Assembly (NCBI GenBank): GCA_963781265.1
Contig: CAWAFH010000008.1
Coordinates: forward strand, 90,113-154,112
DNA length: 64,000 nucleotides
From: WHSW01 sp963781265
GTDB lineage: Bacteria; Actinomycetota; Thermoleophilia; Solirubrobacterales; 70-9
Reading direction: 5' to 3'
Part shown: positions 1 to 8,791 of the stretch, piece after piece
Layout: each line of letters begins with the position of its first letter
How positions within the stretch are numbered: the first letter of the stretch is position 1
The notes under the pieces: model-generated
Seen by the model: only the letters and a program-made list of their open reading frames with translations
Database searches by the model: none
Told to the model about the DNA's origin: nothing
Program-made: the position numbers and the translations under genes

Positions 1-775
1 GGCGCTCGGCGGTCGCCTGCCCGACCGTGGTCGAGGAGTTGATGAAGCCGGCGACGCTCTCGCGCTCGCGGGCCAGGGCGGTGAGCACCTGGTCGCCGTC
101 CGTGGCGAGGTCGGCGAGCGCGCGGTTCTGCGAGCGCAGGATCGCGATCACCTTGTTGGTCTCGCGCAGGGCCGGATTCGCGCGCTCGATGATCTCGGCG
201 AGCTCGTCGCCGCGGGCCGCGAGCCCGGCGCCGAGGTCGTTGAGGATCAGCCGGAAGCGGTCCGGGTAGGGCTCGCGCATGATGTTGTTGACCAGGTCGA
301 GGTCGACGGCCTTGCCGTTGCGCTCCAGCGGCAGCAGGTACTGGCCGGCGCCCGGCTGGTCATCGGGGATCTTCTCCAGCTGGGGCGGCGCCGGGTTGCC
401 GGGCGCGCGCGGCTCGGTCGGTGTGCACTCGACGAACTTCTCGCCGATCAGCGACTGCGGGCGGATCAGGCAGGAGGCGTCGGTGCGGAAGTCCTGGAAC
501 GCCGGGTCCTCGATCCGCATCACGACGATCGCCTTGCCCGGATCCGGCGAGCCGTCCTCGGTCACCGGCTCGTCGGCGGTGGCGATGTCGACCGCGGTCA
601 CCGAGCCGATCTTCGCACCGGCGACGCGCACCTCCTCGCCGGTGACCAGGAAGCTCGCGTTGTCGAACACCGCGCGGACCTCGTAGGTGCCGTCGTCGCC
701 GCCGGCGCCGGTGCCGAGGACCAGTACCGCGACGGCGACGGCGAGCGCGGCGGCGACTGCGAGCAGGCGTCTCAT
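1..775 (-). CDS. MCE family protein, C-terminus outside window
   Basis: About 258 codons are visible from the ATG at 775; the 3' end runs off the left edge. A hydrophobic N-terminal helix (residues ~4-20) anchors the protein. It is followed by a beta-rich MCE domain (~30-110) with the typical segment EEVRVAGAKIGSV and then a helical stretch. MCE proteins are the periplasm-facing substrate-binding parts of lipid or steroid ABC importers (Mce/YrbE systems). The start overlaps the stop of the upstream MCE gene as ATGA, so the two are translationally coupled in one operon that continues leftwards. Substrate is unknown. Confidence 0.85.
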   Translation of the reverse strand, partial: MRRLLAVAAALAVAVAVLVLGTGAGGDDGTYEVRAVFDNASFLVTGEEVRVAGAKIGSVTAVDIATADEPVTEDGSPDPGKAIVVMRIEDPAFQDFRTDASCLIRPQSLIGEKFVECTPTEPRAPGNPAPPQLEKIPDDQPGAGQYLLPLERNGKAVDLDLVNNIMREPYPDRFRLILNDLGAGLAARGDELAEIIERANPALRETNKVIAILRSQNRALADLATDGDQVLTALARERESVAGFINSSTTVGQATAER

Positions 776-2121
776 GGGCCGGGGGGCACGTCGGTCGGGA
801 GACAGAGCCCGTCGAGGCTGCCGTCGTCGAGGAACGGGTGGTCGGTCGGGTTCGGCCAGCCGGCGTTCGGCTGGGTCGACGAGCCCGGGCAGCGCTGCTG
901 CGGGCCGAAGCCGAGCGAGCTGAAGGCGTCGTACTGGGCGCTGAGCGGAATCGGCTCGAGCGTGTCGGTGGCGGCGTTGTAGGAGAAGACGTTGCCGCCG
1001 GCGGGCTGGGCACGCACGTAGTGGCCGTTGTAGTCGTAGTAGCCCGACGCCCCGGCCAGCTTGCCGATCACGCCGAGCAGGTCAGGCGCGTAGGGGCGCG
1101 AGAAGTCGATCAGGTGCTGCGAGTCGGCGAGCGCGGCGAGCGTGGGCGCGACCGACTTCTTGGCCTTCTGGGTGACGGCCGGGGCGGTGCGCAGGGCGTC
1201 GGTGAGGTCATTGGTCGAGCCGTTGCGGTGCAGCGCGGTGCTGAGGTCGCGGAACACCGGCACCGAGTCCCTGGCCACCGGGCGCAGCTGGCGCAGGAAC
1301 GGGGCCAACAGCGGGACGACTTCCTTCGTGTCGGCGACCAGCGGGTCGAGGTCGTCGAGCGCGGCGCGCAGGTTGACGAACGTCGTGTTCGCCTGGCGCA
1401 TCACCGGCGGGAGCAGCTGCAGGTCCTGGCTGAACGCCTCGTTCTCGGCCGCGATCGCGCCGAAGGCCTGGTTCGCGTTCGAGGTCAGCTCCGAGAGCTG
1501 CTGGCGGCGGTCGGCGAGCACCCCGAAGACCTTCGATCCGGTGACCAGGAACTGGCTCAGCGCCGCCTGGTCCTGGGTCAGCTCGGCGAACAGCCGCTGG
1601 CTCTCCTGCAGGCTCGGCGCGAAGTACTTGTACGTGGCCCGCGCCTCCGCGTTGTTGCCGGTGTAGACGGCGGCCTGCCCCTTGATGAAGTCGCTCAGCC
1701 CGTCCCTGGTCTTCTTGTCCAAGGTGTTGAAGAGCTGGTCGAGGTCGACCGGCGAGGTGGTCGAGTCGGACGAGATCGTCGAGCCGTCGGGGATCTCGGG
1801 CGCCGAGTTCGGGCCCGGTGAGATCGAGACGTACCGGTTGGCGACCCCCGAGAGCGAGGTCGCGCGCACGATCGCGGTGGTGCCCTCGTGCAGGGGCCGA
1901 TCGACGGTGATGTCGACCTGCGCCTGCGAGTCGTCGGTGAGCGTGAGGTCATCGACGGTGCCGATCGGCTGTCCGCCGACCAGCACCTCGTTTCCGGGCA
2001 CGAGCTGGCCGCCGGTTTGGAACAGCAGCTTGTACTTATTGCCCTCGTCCCCGCCGAACAAGACCATCGCAACCAGCACGATGGCGACGATCAAGGCTGC
2101 GAATCCTGCGATCCGAGCCAC
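772..2121 (-). CDS. MCE family protein
   Basis: 449 residues from a GTG at 2121, chosen because an AAAGGGA stretch lies 6 nt upstream; a GTG at 2163 would add 14 residues encoded by that leader. A transmembrane helix (~5-24) precedes an MCE domain (~30-110) containing EVLVGGQPIGTVDDL. A long alpha-helical region and a low-complexity C-terminus follow, as in Mce1A-F-like proteins. The partner gene downstream overlaps by 4 bp. Such proteins form the envelope-spanning channel of a lipid importer; the permease (YrbE) and ATPase are not in this window. Family assignment is firm, substrate unknown. Confidence 0.85.
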   Translation of the reverse strand: MARIAGFAALIVAIVLVAMVLFGGDEGNKYKLLFQTGGQLVPGNEVLVGGQPIGTVDDLTLTDDSQAQVDITVDRPLHEGTTAIVRATSLSGVANRYVSISPGPNSAPEIPDGSTISSDSTTSPVDLDQLFNTLDKKTRDGLSDFIKGQAAVYTGNNAEARATYKYFAPSLQESQRLFAELTQDQAALSQFLVTGSKVFGVLADRRQQLSELTSNANQAFGAIAAENEAFSQDLQLLPPVMRQANTTFVNLRAALDDLDPLVADTKEVVPLLAPFLRQLRPVARDSVPVFRDLSTALHRNGSTNDLTDALRTAPAVTQKAKKSVAPTLAALADSQHLIDFSRPYAPDLLGVIGKLAGASGYYDYNGHYVRAQPAGGNVFSYNAATDTLEPIPLSAQYDAFSSLGFGPQQRCPGSSTQPNAGWPNPTDHPFLDDGSLDGLCLPTDVPPGP

Positions 2122-2330
2122 GATCCGTCCCTTTCCTCCAGTATCCGGTCGCTCTCCCTGCACTCCGGGACGGCGCGCGCCTACTCCTCTCTACCCACTC
2201 GCTGACAAGCGTTTCCGCTGGGAGGCTTCCAATCCTCCCTGCCAGTAGACAACCGGCCGGTTCGTACCCGGGGCCATCCTAATCGCTTGTGGAGTCGGCG
2301 CGAACGCGGCGCGACGGATTAACGCGCTCT

Positions 2331-3155
2331 TCACTCCCGGGGTTCGCGGCCCGTAAGCCCCTTGTAGAGGTCGTTTGCGCGCGTTCCGGTGAGCGCGGCA
2401 ACGACGCTGGCGGCGGCGCGCGGGCGCGCGCCGGACTGCACCAGGCGGCGCAGGGCGTCGACGGCGAAGGCGGTGTCGGCGCCCGCGGCGCGGGCCGACG
2501 CCGGCGAGATCACGACGACGATCTCGCCCTTGACCTCGTCGCGAAAGCGGCGCGCGAGCTCGCCGAGCGTGCCGCGGGCGACCTCCTCGTGGAGCTTGGT
2601 GAGCTCGCGGCAGACCGCGGCCTCGCGATCCGGCGCGAGCGCCGCCAAGGCCGAGAGCGAGGCGGGCAGCCGGCGCGGGGACTCGAACGCGACCACGGTC
2701 TCGGGCGAGGTCAGCACTCGCTCGAGCTCGCCGCCGCGGCGCGGCAGGAAGCCCTCGAAGCGCCAGCGGTCGACCGGCATCCCCGAGGCGACCAGGGCGG
2801 TGGTCACCGCCGATGGCCCGGGCAGCACCTCGACCTCGAGCCCGCGCTCGATGCAGGCGCGGATCAGCCGAAAACCGGGGTCGGAGATCGCCGGCGTCCC
2901 CGCGTCGGAGATCAACGCGACGCGCGCCCCGCGCTCGATCTGGGCGACCAGCTGGCGGGCGCGCTCGACCTCGTTCTGCTCGTGGTTGGACACGAGCCGC
3001 GGCCGGGTCAGCTCGAGCCGCTCGTACAGGCGCCCGGCGCGCCTCGTGTCCTCGCACGCGACGAGGTCGGCCTCCTCCAACGCCCGCCGGGCGCGCGGGC
3101 TGAGGTCCTCGAGGTTGCCGATCGGGGTCGGGCAGACCGTCAGACGGCCGGCCAT
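2331..3155 (-). CDS. rsmI: 16S rRNA (cytidine(1402)-2'-O)-methyltransferase RsmI
   Basis: 274 residues, normal for RsmI. It methylates the 2'-OH of C1402 in the decoding centre using SAM. The tetrapyrrole-methylase-like fold is visible as CPTPIGNLEDLS at residue ~8, the DTRR segment at ~37, VALISDAGTPAISDPG at ~79-94 and the SAM-loop LPGPSAV at ~109. The ATG at 3155 overlaps the stop of the ROK kinase gene (TGATG), so the two are co-transcribed. The 209 bp between this gene and the MCE gene downstream holds no recognisable gene. Confidence 0.93.
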   Translation of the reverse strand: MAGRLTVCPTPIGNLEDLSPRARRALEEADLVACEDTRRAGRLYERLELTRPRLVSNHEQNEVERARQLVAQIERGARVALISDAGTPAISDPGFRLIRACIERGLEVEVLPGPSAVTTALVASGMPVDRWRFEGFLPRRGGELERVLTSPETVVAFESPRRLPASLSALAALAPDREAAVCRELTKLHEEVARGTLGELARRFRDEVKGEIVVVISPASARAAGADTAFAVDALRRLVQSGARPRAAASVVAALTGTRANDLYKGLTGREPRE

Positions 3156-4102
3156 CAGGCGTTGCCCTCCTCGATCGCCATCGCCGCGGCGCCGATCATC
3201 CCGGCCTCCGGCCCGAGCTCGGCCGGGGCGACCCTGGTCTGGTTCATCGGCGGGAGCGCCCGGGTGCGCAGCTCGCGCCGCGCCGGCTCCAGCAGCAGGT
3301 CGCCGGCGGCCGCCGCGCCGCCGCCGATCACGATCACGTCGGGCTCGAAGATGTTCGCGTAGCTCGCCAGCGCGACACCGAGGTGCCGGCCGATTCCGGC
3401 CACCACCTCGACCGCGATCCCGTCGCCGGCGATCGCCGCGTCGGTCACGTGCTTGCCGGTGATCTCACCGTGCTCGGCGAGATCCGCTCCGAGGCGCGAG
3501 TCGGGATGGGCCTCGGCGGCGATGCGGCCGGCGCGCCCGAGCGCGGTTCCGGAGGCGAGCGCCTCGACGCAGCCGTGGTTGGGGCAGTGGCCCTGGCAGC
3601 GGGGCCCGTTCTCGTCGATGACCATGTGACCGAGCTCGGCGCCGGCGCCGATCGTCCCGCGGTACAGCTCGCCGTTGAGGATCAGCCCGCCGCCGATCCC
3701 GGTCCCGATCGTCAGCAGCACGAGGTTGCGGGCGCCGCGGCCGGCCCCGAAGCGGTGCTCGGCAAGCGTGGCGACGTTGGCGTCGTTGTCGACGAAGACC
3801 GGCAGACCGAGGCGCTCCGCCATCAGGTCGCGGATCGGCACGCCGACGATGGGCAGGTTGACCGAGGCGATCGCGAGCCCCTGCTCGCGGTCGATCGTGC
3901 ACGGGACCCCGAGCCCGATCGCGCCGACGTCCGGGCAGGCGTCGAGCGCCTCGCGAAGCTCGCGTTCGAGCGTCTCGAGCAGCTCGTCGAGCTCGAGCCC
4001 GGTGGTCGGTTCCGTGCCGCGATGCAACACCTGGCGGTCCGAATCGACGACCCCGATGGCCATCTTCGTCCCCCCGAGGTCAGCGCCAATCGCAGCCCTC
4101 AT
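3155..4102 (-). CDS. ROK family sugar kinase (glucokinase-like)
   Basis: 315 residues. The ATP-binding phosphate loop GADLGGTKMAIGV is at the N-terminus and the catalytic Asp lies in VFVDNDANVA (~105). The ROK signature continues as GTGIGGGLILNGELYRG, and the zinc site is the His of ELGH together with the CxxxCxxxxC cluster near GPRCQGHCPNHGC (~170). These features fit ROK glucokinases, which phosphorylate glucose to glucose-6-phosphate with ATP in the cytoplasm; N-acetylglucosamine or another hexose is possible. It lies directly upstream of rsmI with a 1-nt overlap, and a repeated 30-bp intergenic element lies 9 bp upstream of its ATG. Confidence 0.88.
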   Translation of the reverse strand: MRAAIGADLGGTKMAIGVVDSDRQVLHRGTEPTTGLELDELLETLERELREALDACPDVGAIGLGVPCTIDREQGLAIASVNLPIVGVPIRDLMAERLGLPVFVDNDANVATLAEHRFGAGRGARNLVLLTIGTGIGGGLILNGELYRGTIGAGAELGHMVIDENGPRCQGHCPNHGCVEALASGTALGRAGRIAAEAHPDSRLGADLAEHGEITGKHVTDAAIAGDGIAVEVVAGIGRHLGVALASYANIFEPDVIVIGGGAAAAGDLLLEPARRELRTRALPPMNQTRVAPAELGPEAGMIGAAAMAIEEGNA

Positions 4103-4110
4103 GCAGAAAA

Positions 4111-4157
4111 GCGCCTCAACGGCGGCGCGGCTCGGCTTCGCTTCGCTCCGCCTCGCA
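4111..4157. repeat. Intergenic repeat, copy A
   Basis: Positions 4111-4140 are identical to 36545-36574 (30 bp beginning GCGCCTCAACGGCGG). Similarity continues to CTCCGCCTCGCA. The element is GC-rich with CGGCTTCG/CGAAGC self-complementary parts. Both copies sit between a minus-strand gene start and a plus-strand gene start (here ROK kinase and LCP ligase). Function is unknown. Confidence 0.8.
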
Positions 4158-4197
4158 GAGGAAGGATTCTCCGAAGGGCATGCGGTATTGATAGCTC

Positions 4198-5425
4198 ATG
4201 CCCGATCCCGGGGATCAACCTCCGAAGCCAAAGCGCCAAGAGCCGCCCGACTACACGGTCTACAAGTCGCGCCGCCGGCTCACCGACCGCATCCGCAAGC
4301 CCGACCTCTCCGGGCTCGGATCGAAGCTGGGCCGCGGCGGCGATGACGGCGGCAACGGCGGCTCCAAGCCGCCACGCAAGCTCTCGATGCCGGGCGAGCG
4401 CCCGCCGTGGCGGCGGGTCGCGAAGTGGTTCGGGATCTTCGTGGTCGGCTGGATCGCGCTCAGCATGCTCGCCTTCGGGATCTCCGCCCAGATCCAGAAG
4501 TCGAAACTCGCCGACGGGGTCGGCAACGTGCTCGACGGCGGCCCGTTCCTGCTGGGCGGCCAGACGATCCTCGTCCTCGGCACCGACGTGCGCTCGGGCG
4601 CCTTCGCCGGCCCCGACGAGTCGGAGACCGAGAACTGCATCGAGGCGGTGACGAGCGGGCGGCCGACCGACAACAACTGCAAGCACGGCCCCTATCGCTC
4701 CGACACGATCATGCTGATCCGGGCGGGTGCCGGCACCTTCCGCAAGCTCTCGATCCCGCGCGACACGCTGGCCGACGTCCCCGGCCATGGCCCGCAGAAG
4801 ATCAACTCCGCCTACGCGACCGGCGGCGCGAAGCTCGAGGTGCGCACCGTCGAGGGCCTGCTCGGGATCGACATCGACCAGGTCGCGATCATCGACTTCG
4901 ACGGCTTTCGCAAGTTCATCGACGCGATCGGCGGGATCACGGTCGACCTGCCGACGCCGGTCTGCTCATCGGTCTCCGGCGGCGCCTTCAAGCTCGACCT
5001 CGAGGAGGGCGAGAACGACCTCGACGGCTTCCAGGCGATCACCCTGGCACGAACCCGCGAGAACACCTGCGGCGTCCGGCGCGTTCGCGGGCACCGACGT
5101 CGAGCGGGCTCAGTTCCAGCAGCTGATCCTCGACGGGATCAAGGGCAAGCTGACCAGCATCACCAGCCTGCCGCTCAACTTCATCAAGGGCCCGCTGATC
5201 GGCTGGAACGCGCCCAAGGCGATGGTCTCGAGCATGGGCATGCTGACGATGCCGCAGCTGGCGATCTCGGCGGCGACCGGCGGGGGCGGCGGCACCGACG
5301 TGCTCAAGCCGTCGGGGACGACGGCGGCCGGCAACCTGGTGATCTCGCCGGAGGAGTGCGAGCGGGCGGCCGAGGCGCTGCTCGGCGGCAAGCCGCCCCG
5401 CAAGCCGAACTGCCCGCAGAGCTGA
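4198..5425 (+). CDS. LytR-CpsA-Psr (LCP) family protein, one frameshift
   Basis: About 408 residues if one frameshift is bridged. LCP enzymes transfer undecaprenyl-linked glycopolymers to peptidoglycan at the outer membrane face. A Pro/Lys/Gly-rich cytoplasmic N-terminus precedes a transmembrane helix (~82-102). The LCP core follows: LVLGTDVRSG, YRSDTIMLIR, KLSIPRDTLADVPG, KINSAYATGG and the Arg-rich LARTREN near residue ~288. Around 5070-5095 the frame changes by +1; the downstream frame carries the expected TDVERAQFQQ and runs to the TGA at 5423-5425. A one-base sequence error is the simplest explanation; a real null allele is possible. A perfect hairpin follows. Confidence 0.85.
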
Positions 5426-5436
5426 GATTCGCCGCT

Positions 5437-5478
5437 CGCCGCTCGCCGCTCGAGTCGCCGTTCGAGCGGCGAGCGGCG
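5437..5478. terminator. Perfect 17-bp palindrome between convergent genes
   Basis: Left arm 5437-5453 and right arm 5462-5478 are perfect reverse complements (core CGCCGCTCGCCGCTCGA) around an 8-nt loop. The hairpin lies between the 3' ends of the LCP gene and the FmdB-like gene, so it could end transcription both ways, although it has no T-tract. The right flank, CGAGCGGCGGACGGCGAGC, recurs at 13529-13572, which marks it as a member of a repeat family. Confidence 0.6.
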
Positions 5479-5491
5479 GACGGCGAGCGCC

Positions 5492-5821
5492 CTAGTCCTT
5501 CGACTTCGACTCAGACTTGGAGCTCGACCCCGAGTCCGACTTCGAACCCGAGTCGGACTTCGACCCCGAATCGGAGCCGGAACCCGAGTCCGAGCTCGAC
5601 TCGGACTTCGACTCGCCCTCGCTCGAACCGCCCTTGTTCGAGCCCTTCTTCGCGTAGTCGGTCGTATAGAAGCCGGAGCCCTTGAAGTGGACTGCAATCG
5701 GGTGAAAGACGCGCTCGACCGGCTTGCCGCAGACCTCACAGACGGTCACCGGGTCGTCCGACATCGACTGAAAGACCTCGAAGGTGTGACCGTCCGGGCA
5801 TCTGTATTCGTAGATCGGCAT
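5492..5821 (-). CDS. FmdB-type zinc ribbon protein with Ser/Asp/Lys tail
   Basis: 109 residues from the ATG at 5821, where the canonical MPIYEYRCPDGH begins. The FmdB/CxxC_CxxC-SSSS zinc ribbon uses Cys8 plus CEVCGKPVERV. After FKGSGFYTTDYAKK (~55) the protein becomes an almost pure Ser/Asp/Gly/Lys/Glu tail of about 45 residues built from short repeats such as SDSGSKSDSGS. The family is usually small and is thought to regulate gene expression or bind metal, but its biochemical role is not established. The tail is longer and more regular than usual. It is convergent with the LCP gene and divergent from glyQS. Confidence 0.85.
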   Translation of the reverse strand: MPIYEYRCPDGHTFEVFQSMSDDPVTVCEVCGKPVERVFHPIAVHFKGSGFYTTDYAKKGSNKGGSSEGESKSESSSDSGSGSDSGSKSDSGSKSDSGSSSKSESKSKD

Positions 5822-5869
5822 TCGCGGCAAGTATTCCAAGCGGGCGCCCGGGAGCGGCCGGGGCACCGC

Positions 5870-5875
5870 TACGGT
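5870..5875 (+). promoter_or_regulatory. Putative leaderless -10 box of glyQS
   Basis: TACGGT ends 8 nt before the ATG at 5884 and there is no Shine-Dalgarno sequence. This fits the TANNNT spacing seen in front of many genes here. Inferred only. Confidence 0.35.
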
Positions 5876-5883
5876 TGTGCCCG

Positions 5884-7257
5884 ATGAGCGATTCGCCGGC
5901 AACCGAAGCGGGCCCGACCATGGACGAGATCGTCGCCATGTGCAAGCGCCGCGGTTTCATCTTCCCCTCGTCGGAGATCTACGGCGGGGTCGGCTCGACC
6001 TACGACTACGGTCACTACGGCGTCCTGCTCAAGAACAACGTCAAGAACGAGTGGTGGCGCGCGATGCTGCAGGAGCGCGACGACATCGTGGCGATCGACT
6101 CGGCGATCATCCAGCACCCGCGAGTCTGGGAGGCGTCGGGGCATCTGGCCGGGTTCACCGACCCGATGGTCGACTGCAAGACGTGCAAGCTGCGCTTCCG
6201 CGCCGACCACCTGGAGACGTCGCAGTGCGGCCAGAAGCCGTCGAAGCTGGCCGGCCAGGGCCCGGACTGCGACCTGACCGAGGCGCGCGAGTTCAACCTG
6301 ATGTTCGAGACGACGGTCGGGCCCGTCAAGGATTCCGGCTCGACCGCCTACCTGCGGCCGGAGACCGCGCAGGGCATCTTCATCAACTTCAAGAACGTGC
6401 TCCAGTTCGCGCGCAAGAAGCCCCCGTTCGGGATCGCCCAGATCGGCAAGTCGTTTCGCAACGAGATCACGCCGGGCAACTTCATCTTCCGCACCCGCGA
6501 GTTCGAGCAGATGGAGATGGAGTTCTTCTGCCCGCCGGGCGAGGCCGAGCGCTGGCACGAGCACTGGATGAACGAGCGGATGCGCTGGTACACGGAGCTC
6601 GGCATCCGCCCCGACAACCTGATCCTGCGCGCGCACGGCGCCGACGAGCTGTCGCACTACTCGAGCGCCACCTCTGACATCGAATACCGCTTTCCAATGG
6701 GCTTTTCGGAGCTCGAGGGGATCGCCAACCGAGGCGACTTCGACCTCACGGCGCACGCCGAGCACTCGGGCGAGAAGCTCGAGTACTTCGACCAGCAGAC
6801 CAAGGACCGCTACGTGCCCTACGTGATCGAGCCGGCCGCCGGGGTGGACCGCGCGATGCTCGCGTTCATGGTCGACGCCTACGACGTCGAGGAGGTCGAG
6901 GGACGCCAGCGCACCGTCCTGCGCCTGCACCCGCGCCTCGCGCCGGTCAAGGTCGCGGTGCTGCCGCTCGTCTCGCGCGACGGGATGCCGGAGCGGGCCC
7001 GCGAGATCTTCGGCGAGCTGCGCAAGCGGATCCCCGCCGAGTACGACGAGGGCGGCTCGATCGGCAAGCGCTATCGCCGCCAGGACGAGATCGGGACCCC
7101 CTGGGGGGTCACCGTCGACGGCGAGACGATGGAGGACGGCACCGTCACCCTGCGCGACCGCGACTCGCTCGAGCAGATCCGGGTCCCGGTCGACGGCCTC
7201 GCCGACGCCCTCGAGGTCAGGCTGAGCGAGCCCTGGCAAAGCCCGAAGCCGGCCTGA
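5884..7257 (+). CDS. glyQS: Glycine--tRNA ligase (single-chain, alpha2 type)
   Basis: 457 residues. It charges tRNA-Gly with glycine in the cytoplasm. This is the homodimeric, eukaryote/archaea-like class II enzyme. Motif 1 and the N-terminal region are seen in KRRGFIFPSSEIYGG and STYDYGHYGVLLKNN, and motif 2 in the FRNEITPGNFIFRTREFEQME area. Motif 3 (VIEPAAGVDRAML) and the anticodon-binding domain (VAVLPLVSRDG to the end) follow. A zinc-like insertion with CKTCKL and a later Cys is present (~100-125). The ATG at 5884 is preferred; a TTG at 5875 or ATG at 5920 are alternatives. Confidence 0.95.
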   Translation: MSDSPATEAGPTMDEIVAMCKRRGFIFPSSEIYGGVGSTYDYGHYGVLLKNNVKNEWWRAMLQERDDIVAIDSAIIQHPRVWEASGHLAGFTDPMVDCKTCKLRFRADHLETSQCGQKPSKLAGQGPDCDLTEAREFNLMFETTVGPVKDSGSTAYLRPETAQGIFINFKNVLQFARKKPPFGIAQIGKSFRNEITPGNFIFRTREFEQMEMEFFCPPGEAERWHEHWMNERMRWYTELGIRPDNLILRAHGADELSHYSSATSDIEYRFPMGFSELEGIANRGDFDLTAHAEHSGEKLEYFDQQTKDRYVPYVIEPAAGVDRAMLAFMVDAYDVEEVEGRQRTVLRLHPRLAPVKVAVLPLVSRDGMPERAREIFGELRKRIPAEYDEGGSIGKRYRRQDEIGTPWGVTVDGETMEDGTVTLRDRDSLEQIRVPVDGLADALEVRLSEPWQSPKPA

Positions 7258-7275
7258 GCCGCGCCTCGCGCTCGC

Positions 7276-7713
7276 CTAGCGGATCCGCCTGCACTTGCCC
7301 CCGGCGAAGTCGCCGAACTCGGGGTCGGGCTCGTAGTCCAGCGCGCAGCGCTTGCGGACCGCGTTGCCGCCGGCAATCGCTCGAACCGTCACGGTGGCGG
7401 CCCCGTCAGCCTGCAGGTCGGCCCGCAGGGCACGGATCCAGTCGTGGTCGTCGACGATCCACAGGTGGTTGTCGCGGCCGGCGGGCTCGATGTGGCCGGA
7501 GAGGCGGGTCGCGGTGCGCCCGCCGGCGCCCTTGACGGAGACCCGGTCGGCGTCGCCCTTGACGGTCGCGCCGACGGTGTAATGACGGCCGAGCCCTTCG
7601 TAGTCCTGCGAGTACGTGAACTCGAGCACGTGGGGGCGGGAGGGCGCGGCCGACGCCGGAGCGGCGATCGCGAGCAGGGCAAGGGCGGCGACGAGCGGAG
7701 CGGTGACCTTCAT
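7276..7713 (-). CDS. Secreted protein of unknown function
   Basis: 145 residues with a clear signal peptide: MK, a hydrophobic core (residues 4-20) and an APASAA cleavage area near residue 23. The mature part is predicted to be beta-rich and contains three Cys, two of them near the C-terminus (KRC...GKCRRIR). I recognise no domain; an Ig-like or PKD-like fold would fit but is unproven. It converges with glyQS, leaving only 18 bp between the 3' ends. Confidence 0.7.
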   Translation of the reverse strand: MKVTAPLVAALALLAIAAPASAAPSRPHVLEFTYSQDYEGLGRHYTVGATVKGDADRVSVKGAGGRTATRLSGHIEPAGRDNHLWIVDDHDWIRALRADLQADGAATVTVRAIAGGNAVRKRCALDYEPDPEFGDFAGGKCRRIR

Positions 7714-7781
7714 CGGGTCATCCTCGCCGCCGGGGCGGGCCTGGGCAAGCCACCCTTGGGGTCGTGTCGCGACACCCTCCG

Positions 7782-8351
7782 CTAGAGCTTGCGGACGGTG
7801 TCGCCGATGCGCACCTCGCCGCCGGTGATCACTCGCGCGTTGAGCCCGCGCATGCGCAGCTCGCGGCCGACCTCCGAGTTGACGACCTTGAGCGCGTCGA
7901 CGCCGAACCGCCGCGCGAACTTGCCGCAGCCGAGGTGCGGAAGCTCGCTGACCTCGAGCACCGCCTCGCCGATCGCGATCCGCGACCCTGGCGGCAGGTT
8001 CTCCTTGCTGAGGTCGAAGTCGACGTAGAGCTGGTCTCCCGCCTGCGCGAGGTCCTCAGGGCGATCGCCGCCGGCGACCAGCGTCGTCGCGCGCACGTTC
8101 ATCACCGTCACCTGGGCGTCGGGGTTCGGCTCGCCGTCGTCGGTCGACGAGGTCGGGCGCAGCGACCACATATCGCCGACCAGGCCCTGGGCGGTGTCGA
8201 GGCGCGCGGTGTCGAGCAGCTCGCGCTCCTCCTCGGCCGGCCGCGCCGCGATCAGGCGCACGACCCCGGCTTCGACGGGCGCCTCGCGGACCCGGTCGAT
8301 CCCGGCCTCGAGCTCCGCCGGGCTCGCGTGGTGTACCTCGGTGAGCGTCAT
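7782..8351 (-). CDS. MOSC domain-containing protein
   Basis: 189 residues. MOSC domains are predicted sulfur-carrier modules related to the molybdenum cofactor sulfurase C-terminus. The family features LVGDMW, NVRATTL and the conserved Cys in LPHLGCGKFARRFG (~148) followed by VNSEVGRELRMRGLNARVI are present. The start ATG at 8351 is followed by a short N-terminal extension. The gene sits 16 bp downstream of the UBP zinc-finger gene and probably shares its transcript. Substrate is unknown. Confidence 0.85.
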   Translation of the reverse strand: MTLTEVHHASPAELEAGIDRVREAPVEAGVVRLIAARPAEEERELLDTARLDTAQGLVGDMWSLRPTSSTDDGEPNPDAQVTVMNVRATTLVAGGDRPEDLAQAGDQLYVDFDLSKENLPPGSRIAIGEAVLEVSELPHLGCGKFARRFGVDALKVVNSEVGRELRMRGLNARVITGGEVRIGDTVRKL

Positions 8352-8367
8352 GGGGTGGCGCGCCGAC

Positions 8368-8646
8368 TCAGCCGAAATCGATCTCGAAGGCGACCTCGTC
8401 CTCGAAGCACCAGCACCAGGTCTCGCCGGGCTCGGCCGAGCGGACGATCGGGTGCCCGACGGCCGCGGCGTGCTTGCTCGCGTGCTTGTTGGGCGACGAG
8501 TCGCAGCAACCGACCTTCCCGCAGGTCAGGCAGACGCGCAGGTGCAGCCAGCGATCGCCCGTCTTCATGCATTCCTCGCAGCCGGCGACCTCGGTGGGCG
8601 GGGCGATCTCGATCTGATCGAGGTGAGTGCAAACTTCTTCAGCCAT
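8368..8646 (-). CDS. UBP-type zinc finger protein
   Basis: 92 residues containing a complete ZnF-UBP motif: CTHL, CEECMKTGDRWLHLRVCLTCGKVGCCDSS, HASKHAAAVGHPIV and WCWC. In eukaryotes this domain binds the free C-terminus of ubiquitin. In actinobacteria it occurs as a stand-alone small protein with unknown partner; it may recognise a C-terminal Gly or simply bind zinc. It lies upstream of the MOSC gene. A degenerate copy of the palindromic repeat lies about 80 bp upstream in the same orientation. Confidence 0.88.
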   Translation of the reverse strand: MAEEVCTHLDQIEIAPPTEVAGCEECMKTGDRWLHLRVCLTCGKVGCCDSSPNKHASKHAAAVGHPIVRSAEPGETWCWCFEDEVAFEIDFG

Positions 8647-8697
8647 CTCGCCTCGACGGTATCGAGGCCGTCAAGTGGCCGGAGCGCGGTGAAGGCG

Positions 8698-8760
8698 CCC
8701 GCCATCTTCCTTCGAGCGTCGTCGAACCGGGCCATCCGCCCGGTTGAGCGCCTCTCGGGC
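8698..8760 (-). repeat. Palindromic repeat family P, copy 3 (degenerate)
   Basis: AACCGGGC at 8725-8732 pairs with GCCCGGTT at 8738-8745. Read on the minus strand the element matches the copy at 19818-19864, and the similarity extends past the palindrome into GAAGGAAGATGGCG, which resembles the start region of the DUF559 gene at 19871. It may be the remnant of a 5' end of such a unit. Confidence 0.65.
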
Positions 8761-8791
8761 TCGGATCCATAGATGGGAGGAGGGAACGATG

